Assembly (NCBI RefSeq): GCF_014230465.1
Contig: NZ_JAAXCY010000005.1
Location: 434,001-498,000, forward strand
Reading direction: 5' to 3'
DNA from: Pseudomonas cremoris
Lineage (GTDB): Bacteria > Pseudomonadota > Gammaproteobacteria > Pseudomonadales > Pseudomonadaceae
Length of the DNA: 64,000 bases
In this document: positions 27,769 to 36,014 of the stretch, piece by piece
Position numbering within the stretch: the stretch's first letter is position 1
Layout: each line of letters begins with the position of its first letter
The notes under the pieces: model-generated
What the model was told of the DNA's origin: nothing
Seen by the model: the letters and a program-made list of their open reading frames with translations, nothing else
The model's database searches: none
Position numbers and translations under genes: made by a program

Positions 27769-28890
27769 ATGAACAAAGTCGCGCTTATTACCGGGATTAC
27801 CGGTCAGGATGGCTCGTACCTGGCGGAACTCTTGCTGGAAAAAGGCTATACCGTGCACGGCCTCAAGCGACGCTCGTCGTCGTTCAATACGCAGCGCATC
27901 GATCACATTTACCAGGACCCGCAAGCCCTGCATAAAAACCTGATCCTGCACTACGGCGACCTGGCGGATTCGTCGAACCTGACGCGCATCATCCAGCAGA
28001 TCCAGCCCGACGAAATCTACAATCTCGGCGCCCAATCCCACGTTGCCGTGAGTTTCGATTCGCCGGAATACACCGCTGACGTCGACGCGTTGGGTACGTT
28101 GCGCATCCTCGAAGCCATCCGCCTGTTGGGCCTGGAAAAGAAGACCCGCTTCTACCAGGCGTCCACCTCCGAGTTGTACGGGTTGGTGCAGGAAACCCCG
28201 CAAAAGGAAACCACGCCGTTTTACCCGCGCTCGCCCTATGCGGTGGCCAAGTTGTACGGCTACTGGATCACCGTGAACTTTCGCGAAGCCTATGGCCTGT
28301 ATGCGTGCAACGGCATCTTGTTCAACCACGAGTCGCCGCGCCGTGGCGAAACCTTCGTGACCCGCAAGATCACCCGCGCCTTGACCAACATCGCGCTGGG
28401 CCTGGAACAGTGCCTGTACATGGGCAACATGGATGCCTTGCGTGACTGGGGGCATGCCAAGGACTACGTGCGCATGCAGTGGATGATGCTGCAACAGGAC
28501 ACCCCCGAAGACTTCGTGATCGCCACCGGCCTGCAGTACTCGGTGCGTGACTTCATTCGTTGGTCGGCAGCCGAGTTGGGCCTGCGCTTGCGCTTCGTGG
28601 GCGAAGGCGTCGAAGAGGTGGCGGTGGTCGAGCACATCGACGGTGACCTGGCACCGGGCATTCTGGTGGGCGATGTGATTGTGCGTGTCGACCCGCGTTA
28701 CTTCCGCCCGGCGGAAGTCGAGACGCTGCTGGGTGATCCTGCCAAAGCCAAGCAAAAGCTTGGTTGGACGCCAGAGATCAGCGCCCAGGAAATGTGTGCC
28801 GAAATGGTCCGCGAAGACCTGAAGGTTGCCCAGCGCCACGCCTTGTTGCGCCTGCATGGGCATGACGCACCGATTGCCGTGGAGAACTGA
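27769..28890 (+). CDS. gmd: GDP-mannose 4,6-dehydratase
   Basis: A 373-aa short-chain dehydrogenase-type enzyme that converts GDP-mannose to GDP-4-keto-6-deoxymannose, the first step to GDP-fucose. It shows [19 protein letters not shown] (NADP-binding), the QASTSELYG segment with the catalytic Thr/Ser-Glu, and [12 protein letters not shown] with the YxxxK pair. ATG at 27769 follows GGGAGACAG; an upstream in-frame start at 27727 includes non-family residues. It is followed 1 bp later by fcl. Confidence 0.96.
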   Translation: MNKVALITGITGQDGSYLAELLLEKGYTVHGLKRRSSSFNTQRIDHIYQDPQALHKNLILHYGDLADSSNLTRIIQQIQPDEIYNLGAQSHVAVSFDSPEYTADVDALGTLRILEAIRLLGLEKKTRFYQASTSELYGLVQETPQKETTPFYPRSPYAVAKLYGYWITVNFREAYGLYACNGILFNHESPRRGETFVTRKITRALTNIALGLEQCLYMGNMDALRDWGHAKDYVRMQWMMLQQDTPEDFVIATGLQYSVRDFIRWSAAELGLRLRFVGEGVEEVAVVEHIDGDLAPGILVGDVIVRVDPRYFRPAEVETLLGDPAKAKQKLGWTPEISAQEMCAEMVREDLKVAQRHALLRLHGHDAPIAVEN

Positions 28891-28891
28891 G

Positions 28892-29869
28892 ATGGCACGT
28901 GATCTTGATGCGCGCATCTTTGTCGCCGGCCATCGCGGCATGGTCGGTTCGGCGATTGTGCGGCGGCTGTGGGCCCTGGGGTATACGCAGATCCTTACGG
29001 CGGGGCGTAATGAACTCGACCTGTTGGACGCGGCTGCGGTGCAGGCGTACTTCGCCGAGCAACGCGTGGACCAGGTGTACCTGGCGGCGGCCAAGGTCGG
29101 CGGGATTCACGCCAATGCCACGTACCCGGCGGACTTCATCTACCAGAACCTGATGATCCAGGCCAACGTGGTCCACGCGGCCCACAGCCACGGGGTCGAG
29201 AAACTGTTGTTCCTCGGCTCGTCGTGCATCTACCCGGTGCATGCGCCCCAACCGATGATCGAAGCGGTGTTGCTCGATGGCGCGTTGGAGCCCACCAACG
29301 AGCCTTACGCGGTGGCCAAGATCGCTGGGATCAAACTGTGCGAAAGCTATAACCGCCAACACGGCCGCGATTACCGCAGCGTGATGCCCACCAACCTGTA
29401 CGGCCCGGGCGACAACTATCACCCGGAAAACAGCCACGTGATCGCGGCCTTGTTACGGCGCTTCCACGAGGCGACGCAACGGGGTGATGACGAGGTGGTG
29501 ATCTGGGGCAGCGGGCGCCCGCGCCGTGAGTTTTTGCATGTGGATGACATGGCCGCCGCCAGCGTGCATGTGATGGAACTGGAGCCGGCGCGCTACCGTG
29601 AGCAGACCCTGCCAATGCGTTCGCACCTCAACGTCGGCACCGGAGTGGATTGCACCATCGCCGAGTTGGCCCAGGCGCTGGCGCGGGTGACTGGCTTCCA
29701 GGGGCGCCTGCGTTTCGACGCGAGCAAACCCGACGGCGCACCGCGCAAGTTGCTGGACGTGAGCCGCATCAACGCCCTTGGCTGGGAAGCCTACATACCG
29801 TTGGAGGAGGGCCTGCGCGACGCCTACAACGCTTACCGCGCGGCGCTCGAACAGCCTCGGGGCCACTGA
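28892..29869 (+). CDS. fcl: GDP-L-fucose synthase
   Basis: A 325-aa epimerase/reductase that turns GDP-4-keto-6-deoxymannose into GDP-L-fucose with NADPH. It has the N-terminal [15 protein letters not shown] motif, [16 protein letters not shown] with YxxxK, and [12 protein letters not shown], all characteristic of Fcl/WcaG. The start at 28892 follows the gmd stop by 1 bp; it overlaps the next glycosyltransferase at its own stop (TGATG). Confidence 0.96.
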   Translation: MARDLDARIFVAGHRGMVGSAIVRRLWALGYTQILTAGRNELDLLDAAAVQAYFAEQRVDQVYLAAAKVGGIHANATYPADFIYQNLMIQANVVHAAHSHGVEKLLFLGSSCIYPVHAPQPMIEAVLLDGALEPTNEPYAVAKIAGIKLCESYNRQHGRDYRSVMPTNLYGPGDNYHPENSHVIAALLRRFHEATQRGDDEVVIWGSGRPRREFLHVDDMAAASVHVMELEPARYREQTLPMRSHLNVGTGVDCTIAELAQALARVTGFQGRLRFDASKPDGAPRKLLDVSRINALGWEAYIPLEEGLRDAYNAYRAALEQPRGH

Positions 29870-31077
29870 TGAAGATCCTCTTGTATGGCATCAATTACAG
29901 CCCGGAGTTGACCGGCATCGGCAAGTACAGCGGTGAGCAGGCGCGCTGGCTGGCAGAGCAGGGGCATGAGGTGCGGGTGGTGACGGCGCCGCCGTATTAC
30001 CCGCACTGGCAGGTGGGTGAGGGCTATTCGGCGTGGCGCTTTTGTACTGAGCAGGACCACGGCGTGACGGTGATTCGTTGCCCGCTGTATGTGCCGCGCC
30101 AGCCCACCGCGCTGACGCGCCTGCTGCACCTGGCAAGTTTTTCCGCCAGCTCGTGTGTGGCGGTGCTCGGGCAACTGCGCTGGAAGCCAGACCTGGTAAT
30201 GCTGGTGGTGCCGACCTTGTTCTGCGCGCCCCAGGCCTTGCTGCTGGCCAAACTCAGTGGTGCGAAGGCGGTGCTGCATATCCAGGACTATGAAGTGGAT
30301 GCGATGTTTGGCTTGGGGTTAGGGCGCGGTTCGTGGTTGCGCCGCTTGGCGTTCGGCGTCGAGCGCTGGTTGCTGCGGCGCTTTGATCGGGTCTCGACGA
30401 TTTCCAGCGGCATGCTCGACAAGGCTCGTAGCAAAGGCGTGCATGACCAGCGACTGCTGTTCTTTCCGAACTGGTCGGAAACCGCACGTTTTCGCCAGGT
30501 CGCGCACAATCGCGCACTGCTGGAACGTTTGGGTGTGCCCAGCGGTGCGCGGGTGTTGCTGTACTCCGGCAACATCGGCGAGAAGCAGGGTCTGGAGCTG
30601 ATTCTCGACGCTGCCCAGGCCCATGCCCATCGTACTGACCTGGTGTTCTTGATCGTCGGGCAGGGCACCGGCAAGGCGCGCCTGCTGGAACGTGCACAAC
30701 GCGATGGGTTGCGCAATGTGCTGTTCGCGCCGTTGCAGGCCTATGAGGATTTGCCGGCGCTGCTGGCCTCGGCCGACGTGCACCTGGTGATCCAGAAGCG
30801 CGGCGCGGCTGACTCGGTGTTGCCGTCCAAGCTCACCAACATCCTCGCGGTGGGCGGCAACGCCATCATCACCGCCGACCCGCACACCACCCTCGGCCGT
30901 CTGTGCGAGGAGCACCAAGGCATTGCGGTGTTGATCGAGCCGGAGTCCGTCGCGGCATTAAACGCAGGGATCGAGCGTGTGTTGGCATTGCCCACGCGCA
31001 ATGGGGTGGCGTTGAACTACGCCAAGGAGTTCCTCGACAAGGAACGCATTCTGCAACGTTTTCTGGCACAGGTTTGA
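29869..31077 (+). CDS. wcaI: Glycosyltransferase WcaI-like (colanic acid type)
   Basis: A 402-aa GT4-type enzyme. The start [20 protein letters not shown] and APPYYPHWQVGEGYS match WcaI proteins of colanic-acid clusters. The donor-domain features are LLYSGNIGEKQGLELILDAA and LLASADVHLVIQKRGAADSV. WcaI is annotated as a fucosyltransferase in E. coli, and its place directly after fcl agrees with that. Start overlaps the fcl stop (TGATG). The conserved E of the usual EX7E motif is replaced, as is common in this subfamily. Confidence 0.9.
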   Translation: MKILLYGINYSPELTGIGKYSGEQARWLAEQGHEVRVVTAPPYYPHWQVGEGYSAWRFCTEQDHGVTVIRCPLYVPRQPTALTRLLHLASFSASSCVAVLGQLRWKPDLVMLVVPTLFCAPQALLLAKLSGAKAVLHIQDYEVDAMFGLGLGRGSWLRRLAFGVERWLLRRFDRVSTISSGMLDKARSKGVHDQRLLFFPNWSETARFRQVAHNRALLERLGVPSGARVLLYSGNIGEKQGLELILDAAQAHAHRTDLVFLIVGQGTGKARLLERAQRDGLRNVLFAPLQAYEDLPALLASADVHLVIQKRGAADSVLPSKLTNILAVGGNAIITADPHTTLGRLCEEHQGIAVLIEPESVAALNAGIERVLALPTRNGVALNYAKEFLDKERILQRFLAQV

Positions 31078-31082
31078 CCGGT

Positions 31083-31541
31083 ATGTGGCTTGATTTACCG
31101 ACTTTCAATACAGTCGTGGCGTCGACACCGTTGGTGGCGATTGACCTGGTGGTACGCAACCGCCGTGGCGAGGCTTTTCTCGGCCTGCGGGTCAATCGGC
31201 CGGCCTATGGTTTCTGGTTCGTACCCGGCGGGCGTATTCAAAAAAATGAGACCCTCGACAGTGCCTTCCGGCGCATTTCCCGTGATGAGCTGGGGGCGAC
31301 GTTTGAGCGCGCAAATGCGCGGCTGCTGGGGGTGTTCGAGCACTTCTACGATGACAGCGTGTTTGCCAACGCCGGGTTCGGGCCGGACACCCACTACGTG
31401 GTGCTCAGCTACTGCCTGGACCTGGACGAAGGCCTGGACCTGCAGCCGCCCACTGAGCAACACCAGCAGTACCGCTGGTGGTCGCAGGATGAACTGCGCG
31501 TGAGCCCACGGGTGCATGAACACACCCGCGCCTATTTCTGA
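31083..31541 (+). CDS. gmm: GDP-mannose mannosyl hydrolase (Nudix, WcaH-like)
   Basis: A 152-aa Nudix-fold protein. The Nudix-like segment is [20 protein letters not shown], continuing ELG. As in GDP-mannose mannosyl hydrolases it deviates from the standard GX5EX7REUXEEXGU box. GDP-mannose hydrolase splits off mannose instead of cleaving the pyrophosphate and may set the GDP-mannose/GDP-fucose pool. Placed between wcaI and manC as in E. coli wca clusters. Start at ATG 31083, 5 bp after the previous stop. Confidence 0.9.
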   Translation: MWLDLPTFNTVVASTPLVAIDLVVRNRRGEAFLGLRVNRPAYGFWFVPGGRIQKNETLDSAFRRISRDELGATFERANARLLGVFEHFYDDSVFANAGFGPDTHYVVLSYCLDLDEGLDLQPPTEQHQQYRWWSQDELRVSPRVHEHTRAYF

Positions 31542-31564
31542 ATCGCTCTACCAAGGATGCCCTC

Positions 31565-32974
31565 ATGTTATTACCCGTGATCATGGCAGGCGGTTCGGGA
31601 TCGCGCTTGTGGCCGCTCTCGCGTCAGCTGAACCCCAAGCAGTTCCTGCGCCTGACCGACGCGCACCTGTCGATGCTGCAGCAAACCATCACCCGGCTGA
31701 CGGGCGCCAATGTCGCGCTGCCGCAGTTGATCTGCAACGAGCAACACCGCTTCCTGGTGGCCGAGCAGTTGCGTCAACTGGGCATGGAGCAGGCCAATAT
31801 CCTGCTGGAACCGGTGGGGCGTAACACAGCACCGGCTATTGCGCTGGCGGCGTGCAAGGCGCTCGCCGAAGCCGACGACCCGATCCTGCTGGTGCTGGCG
31901 GCGGACCATTTGATCGAGGATGTCCCGGCGTTTCATGCCAGCCTCGAAATAGCCTTGCCGCTGGCGCGCGCGGGCAAGCTGGTGACGTTTGGCATCACGC
32001 CTACCAGCGCCCACACCGGCTACGGTTACCTCGAGCGAGGTGCAGCGGTGGGCGAGGGCGGTTATCGGGTCAGGCGTTTTGTCGAGAAGCCCGACGCCGC
32101 CACCGCCGCCGGCTATGTGGCCAGCGGCGCGTATTGCTGGAACAGCGGCATGTTCATGTTTCGCGCCAGTCGCTACCTGGAAGAACTGGAACGCTTCCAG
32201 CCGGCCATTCTTGAAGCGTGCCGCGTGGCGCTGGAAGGCGGCAGCCAGGACATGCCGTTTACCCGCGTGCATGCCGCCACCTTTGCCGCTTGCCCCGACG
32301 ACTCCATCGACTACGCGGTCATGGAAAAAACCGACGAAGCCGTGATGGTGCCGCTGAACGCCGGCTGGAGTGATATCGGCTCGTGGTCGGCGCTGTGGGA
32401 GGCCAGCGAAAAAGACGCCAGCGGCAACGTGATCCGTGGCGATGGGCTGGTGCTGGATACCCGCGACACCTACGTGCACGCCGACAGCCGATTGGTGGCG
32501 ACGGTGGGCGTGCAGGACCTGATCATTGTCGAGACCAAGGACGCGGTTCTGGTCGCCCACAAGGAACAGGTGCAGCAGGTCAAGGCCATCGTTGATCAAC
32601 TCAAGCAGGCCGGGCGTCATGAGCACCTCAACCACCGCGAGGTGTACCGGCCATGGGGCATGTACGACTCGGTGGACAGCGGCCAGCGTTACCAGGTCAA
32701 ACGCATCACGGTGAAGCCGGGGGCCAAGCTGTCGGTGCAGATGCATCACCACCGTGCCGAACACTGGATCGTGGTCAGTGGCACGGCCAAGGTCACCAAC
32801 GGCGAGCAGACCTATCTGGTGTCCGAAAACGAATCGACCTATATCCCCATCGGCCAGGTGCATGCCCTGGAAAATCCGGGGGTGATTCCCTTGGAGTTGA
32901 TCGAGGTGCAATCAGGTTCCTACTTGGGCGAAGACGACATCGTGCGGTTTGAAGACAAGTACGGTCGCGCCTGA
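31565..32974 (+). CDS. manC: Mannose-1-phosphate guanylyltransferase / mannose-6-phosphate isomerase
   Basis: A 469-aa bifunctional enzyme of the ManC/AlgA/WbpW type. The N-terminal nucleotidyltransferase has [14 protein letters not shown] and FVEKPD. The C-terminal cupin has [20 protein letters not shown] and [10 protein letters not shown], with the metal-binding histidines of type II phosphomannose isomerases. It supplies GDP-mannose to gmd. Last gene of the sugar-nucleotide block; an inverted repeat and a new promoter region follow. Confidence 0.95.
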   Translation: MLLPVIMAGGSGSRLWPLSRQLNPKQFLRLTDAHLSMLQQTITRLTGANVALPQLICNEQHRFLVAEQLRQLGMEQANILLEPVGRNTAPAIALAACKALAEADDPILLVLAADHLIEDVPAFHASLEIALPLARAGKLVTFGITPTSAHTGYGYLERGAAVGEGGYRVRRFVEKPDAATAAGYVASGAYCWNSGMFMFRASRYLEELERFQPAILEACRVALEGGSQDMPFTRVHAATFAACPDDSIDYAVMEKTDEAVMVPLNAGWSDIGSWSALWEASEKDASGNVIRGDGLVLDTRDTYVHADSRLVATVGVQDLIIVETKDAVLVAHKEQVQQVKAIVDQLKQAGRHEHLNHREVYRPWGMYDSVDSGQRYQVKRITVKPGAKLSVQMHHHRAEHWIVVSGTAKVTNGEQTYLVSENESTYIPIGQVHALENPGVIPLELIEVQSGSYLGEDDIVRFEDKYGRA

Positions 32975-32989
32975 AGGTTTTCGACAATT

Positions 32990-33060
32990 AATAACGTTTT
33001 AAATAACGCCGACAGCAGCAATGTGTTGAGGGCCGGGCACTTCGCCGGAAAAACGTTATT
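32990..33060. repeat. 11-bp inverted repeat between manC and the export module
   Basis: AATAACGTTTT (32990-33000) and AAAACGTTATT (33050-33060) are perfect reverse complements, with a smaller CCGG/CCGG stem inside. This could be a large terminator-like hairpin after manC or a regulator site. GTGCAC occurs twice just downstream (33070 and 33093), 23 bp apart. Confidence 0.45.
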
Positions 33061-33153
33061 TTCAAGTAAGTGCACTAAAAGTTACGTGTCTGGTGCACGG
33101 TTTAGTTGAATGGCACTATCGCTTGACCAGCCACTGACGATAAGGAGTCTGTT

Positions 33154-33393
33154 ATGAAAAAAGCACTGGCTATTATTGTGCTCAGTGTCATGAGTACTTC
33201 CGCGTTGGCCGATGAGCTGCCGTTGGGGCTCGACACCAAAGTGGTCGGGTCGGTGACGGTCGGGCAAAGCCTGCTGGTGGGCACGGCCCTGCTGGCCGGG
33301 GTGATCGCCGCATCCAACAGCGGCGGCAGCTCCAACGGCGGCACGACCACAGGTACTACCGGAACTACCGGCACCACGGGGACTGGAAACTAG
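33154..33393 (+). CDS. Small secreted Gly/Thr-rich protein (GfcA/YjbE-like)
   Basis: A 79-aa protein: signal peptide (MKKALAIIVLSVMSTSALA), a short hydrophobic middle (VGQSLLVGTALLAGVIAA), and a low-complexity tail SNGGTTTGTTGTTGTTGTGN. E. coli YjbE and GfcA are also about 80-100 aa, secreted, with a Ser/Thr/Gly-rich tail, and they stand first in the yjbEFGH and gfcABCDE operons; the genes that follow here are the matching ones. Function in that family is not clear, though it is linked to exopolysaccharide or group 4 capsule production. ATG follows AAGGAG. A strong terminator comes directly after it. Confidence 0.8.
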   Translation: MKKALAIIVLSVMSTSALADELPLGLDTKVVGSVTVGQSLLVGTALLAGVIAASNSGGSSNGGTTTGTTGTTGTTGTGN

Positions 33394-33412
33394 TTGTAAA
33401 CCTTCCGTTTTT

Positions 33413-33447
33413 AGACCGCTTGGAACCCGTCCAAGTGGTCTTTTTTT
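33413..33447 (+). terminator. Rho-independent terminator between the gfcA-like gene and wza
   Basis: AGACCGCTTGG (33413-33423) pairs with CCAAGTGGTCT (33431-33441), 10 Watson-Crick pairs and one G-T, loop of 7, followed by an uninterrupted run of seven T. It is the strongest terminator of the window, in the middle of the export operon. Confidence 0.85.
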
Positions 33448-33477
33448 CTTGTCGTTTATCGCGAGTGTCCTAGCACC

Positions 33478-34590
33478 ATGATGCGTATTTTTTCTGTGGC
33501 GGCCGTGGCCGCGGCATTGTTGCAGGGCTGCATGTTTGCGCCGGGTCAATACATGGACACGGCGGCATTGACCGAAGGCGGCAGTGCTGAAAACAGTCGC
33601 GTGGATTTAATTCCGATAACACCAAAGTTATTGGCCATGGACGCGGCGACCCAAGTGCCTTATTCCATTCCAGCTGAACTCTTGAGTTATAAGCCGGGGC
33701 CTTACCTGATCGGCGCGAATGACGCGTTATATATCACCGTGTGGGATCACCCCGAACTGACGGCGCCTTCGGGCCCCCAGCAGCAGATCGATGCCAACGG
33801 CCGGTTGGTGAGCCCCGAAGGCAACCTGTTCTACCCCTATGTGGGTGAACTGGTTGCCAAGGGCCGCTCCATTGAAGCGCTGCGCAGTGAGATCACCGAC
33901 AAGCTGCGCCAGTACATCGACAGCCCTCAAGTCGACGTCAGCGTGCTGCGTTTTGCCAGCCAGAAAGTGGTGATCACGGGCGCCGTGGTCAAGGCCGGGC
34001 CGCTGCCGATCACCACCATTGCCATGAACGTGATGGAAGCCCTGGGTACGGTCGGTATCGACCCGATCAATGCCGACCTGTCCAACCTCACGCTTACCCG
34101 TGGCGGCAAACGCTACACCTTGGATCTGGACACATTGAACCTGGAAAAGTCGCGCCTCAATGACATCTACCTCAAGGACGGCGACCAGTTGTACCTGGCC
34201 TATAACGACCGCAAGCGCATCTACGTGATGGGCGAGGTCATGCAGCCGCGTGCGCTGACCTTCAAGACCCGCAGCATGAACCTCTCCGACGTGCTGGGTT
34301 CGGTGGGTGGGGTCAACCAGAACACCTCCAACGCCGACGCGATCTACGTGATTCGTGGCGCGCAGAACATCAACGTGGAGCCGGCCAAGGTGTTCCAGCT
34401 GCAAGCCGGCTCACCCTCCGCCATGGCCTTGGCCACGCGCTTTGATGTGCAGCCCCAGGACGTGGTGTTTGTCGGCCCGGCGAACATCACGCGGTGGAAC
34501 CGATTCATCAGCCAGTTGATACCTTCCGCCACGATTATCGGCATTGGCGCGTCCACCCAGAACAACCTGAGCGAAGCCAGCAACCGATAG
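33478..34590 (+). CDS. wza: Polysaccharide export outer-membrane lipoprotein (Wza/GfcE)
   Basis: A 370-aa lipoprotein with lipobox LLQGC (cysteine near 19). The Poly_export domain begins at PYLIGANDALYITVWDHPEL, and SLBB-type repeats follow (QKVVITGAVVKAGPLPIT, KRIYVMGEVMQP). A C-terminal amphipathic segment fits the membrane-spanning helix of Wza. It should form the octameric outer-membrane channel that docks to Wzc. It lies behind a terminator, so its expression depends on read-through or on its own promoter. Confidence 0.94.
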   Translation: MMRIFSVAAVAAALLQGCMFAPGQYMDTAALTEGGSAENSRVDLIPITPKLLAMDAATQVPYSIPAELLSYKPGPYLIGANDALYITVWDHPELTAPSGPQQQIDANGRLVSPEGNLFYPYVGELVAKGRSIEALRSEITDKLRQYIDSPQVDVSVLRFASQKVVITGAVVKAGPLPITTIAMNVMEALGTVGIDPINADLSNLTLTRGGKRYTLDLDTLNLEKSRLNDIYLKDGDQLYLAYNDRKRIYVMGEVMQPRALTFKTRSMNLSDVLGSVGGVNQNTSNADAIYVIRGAQNINVEPAKVFQLQAGSPSAMALATRFDVQPQDVVFVGPANITRWNRFISQLIPSATIIGIGASTQNNLSEASNR

Positions 34591-34602
34591 GGTGGTACCT
34601 GC

Positions 34603-35256
34603 GTGAACAGCCTGAAAATGATGACTTGCGCGGGGTTGGCGTGGCTGTTGGCTGGCTGCAATCCGCTGATGAACGCCTCGCTGGATACGTTCAAGGCGGC
34701 GGTGGTCGGTCCCACGCCGCTGGCGTTGACCCAGGCCCAGGTGGACGCGACGCCGTTCCCCCAGATCAAGGTCACTACAGACTCCAGCGAAGGCGTCATG
34801 GCATTGATTCGCCAGCGTGGCGACCTGCAATTCTGGGTCGCTTCCGGCAAACAAGTGTTGCTGCTTCGCGACGGTTTGGTGGTGCGCACGGTTGGCCTTG
34901 GCGTGGACCTGGATGGCACCCGTTGGCAGGGCCAATCGCCGTTCCAGCAAGGCCTGCACCGCGTACCTGAGGGGTATCGCAGTACCCGCCAGCTCGATGG
35001 GGTGGAGGGTTACAGGATGGGCGTCACGCTCACCAGCCGGCTGACCCGCAAGGGCTTGGAAACCCTCGAGATCCTGCACAAACCGTATGTGTTGTTGCGC
35101 GTCGATGAAGAGGTGGAGGCGCCCGGTTTCCAGGCACGCAATCGTTATTGGGTCGATCCCGATGACGGTTTTATCGTGCAGAGCGAACAGCACCTCACCC
35201 CCGACCTGACCCTGACCATCACCCAACTGCAACCCACCCGCAAGGACGCCCGATGA
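34603..35256 (+). CDS. Group 4 capsule/EPS lipoprotein (GfcB/YjbF-like)
   Basis: A 217-aa outer-membrane lipoprotein: GTG start at 34603, signal sequence, lipobox LLAGC. The body fits the YjbF/GfcB family in length and features (DLQFWVASGKQVLLLRDGLVVRTVGLG, then RNRYWVDPDDGFIVQSEQ). It stands between wza and the GfcC-like gene and overlaps the latter by 4 bp (ATGA). Role: accessory outer-membrane protein of polysaccharide secretion; mechanism unknown. Confidence 0.85.
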   Translation: MNSLKMMTCAGLAWLLAGCNPLMNASLDTFKAAVVGPTPLALTQAQVDATPFPQIKVTTDSSEGVMALIRQRGDLQFWVASGKQVLLLRDGLVVRTVGLGVDLDGTRWQGQSPFQQGLHRVPEGYRSTRQLDGVEGYRMGVTLTSRLTRKGLETLEILHKPYVLLRVDEEVEAPGFQARNRYWVDPDDGFIVQSEQHLTPDLTLTITQLQPTRKDAR

Positions 35257-36014
35257 ACCGTCGAACACTCGCGGCGCTCGCCGTTTTGGGGGGCTGTGTC
35301 GGTGCATGCCAGGCTGCCGTCACGGTCAGTGGCCAGGTGCGCAATGCAGGCGCCATCGAGGTGCAGGCTGGTAGCCGCTTGCTCGATGTGATCCGCGCCT
35401 CGCAGCCGGATGCCGAAGGTTATTGGTTGGGCGCTGCCTGGCTGCACCAGCCGTTGCTGGAGCGCCAGGCGCGACTCAAGGCAGGCGTGCTGTTTGACCT
35501 GGACACCCTGCACCGGGCGGCCCTCTCCGCTGGAAATGAACGCCGCGCGCATGTGGCCGCGCAGCTCTATCAACAGGTGTCGGCCATGCCAGTGACCGGC
35601 CGCCAGGTCGCGATGCTGGACCCGGTGGCGGTGGAAGTCGGCTTTGCGCAGAACCCGTTGGTCAGCGATGGCGACCGTCTGGTCTACCCGCCGAGGCCCG
35701 ACAGCGTGCGGGTGCTGGGCGCTGTCGCAACGGCGTGCACCCTGGCGTTTCGGGCGCTGCAACCGGCGCGTGACTACCTCAACGCCTGCCCACCCGTGGA
35801 ACAGACCGACGACCTGTGGCTGATCCAGCCCGACGGGCGTGTCACGCGCCTGGGCATTGCCCCATGGAACCGTGAAGACGGCGCGCCACCCGCACCCGGC
35901 AGCACGCTGTTGGTGCCGCTGCGCAGCGACGACCTGGACCCGCCCACCCCGGAACTGAATCAGCAATTGGCCAAGTTTCTCGCCACCCAATCCCCGGCCG
36001 AGGTCACGCCTTGA
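35253..36014 (+). CDS. Capsule biosynthesis GfcC/YjbG-like periplasmic protein
   Basis: A 253-aa exported protein (signal peptide ending near CQAA). It has the SLBB-like beta-grasp start AVTVSGQVRNAGAIEVQAGSR and the DGRVTRLGIAPWN segment seen in GfcC family members, which resemble parts of Wza. The start overlaps the GfcB-like gene (ATGA) and its stop overlaps the TTG start of the next gene, so the three are translationally coupled. Confidence 0.85.
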   Translation: MNRRTLAALAVLGGCVGACQAAVTVSGQVRNAGAIEVQAGSRLLDVIRASQPDAEGYWLGAAWLHQPLLERQARLKAGVLFDLDTLHRAALSAGNERRAHVAAQLYQQVSAMPVTGRQVAMLDPVAVEVGFAQNPLVSDGDRLVYPPRPDSVRVLGAVATACTLAFRALQPARDYLNACPPVEQTDDLWLIQPDGRVTRLGIAPWNREDGAPPAPGSTLLVPLRSDDLDPPTPELNQQLAKFLATQSPAEVTP

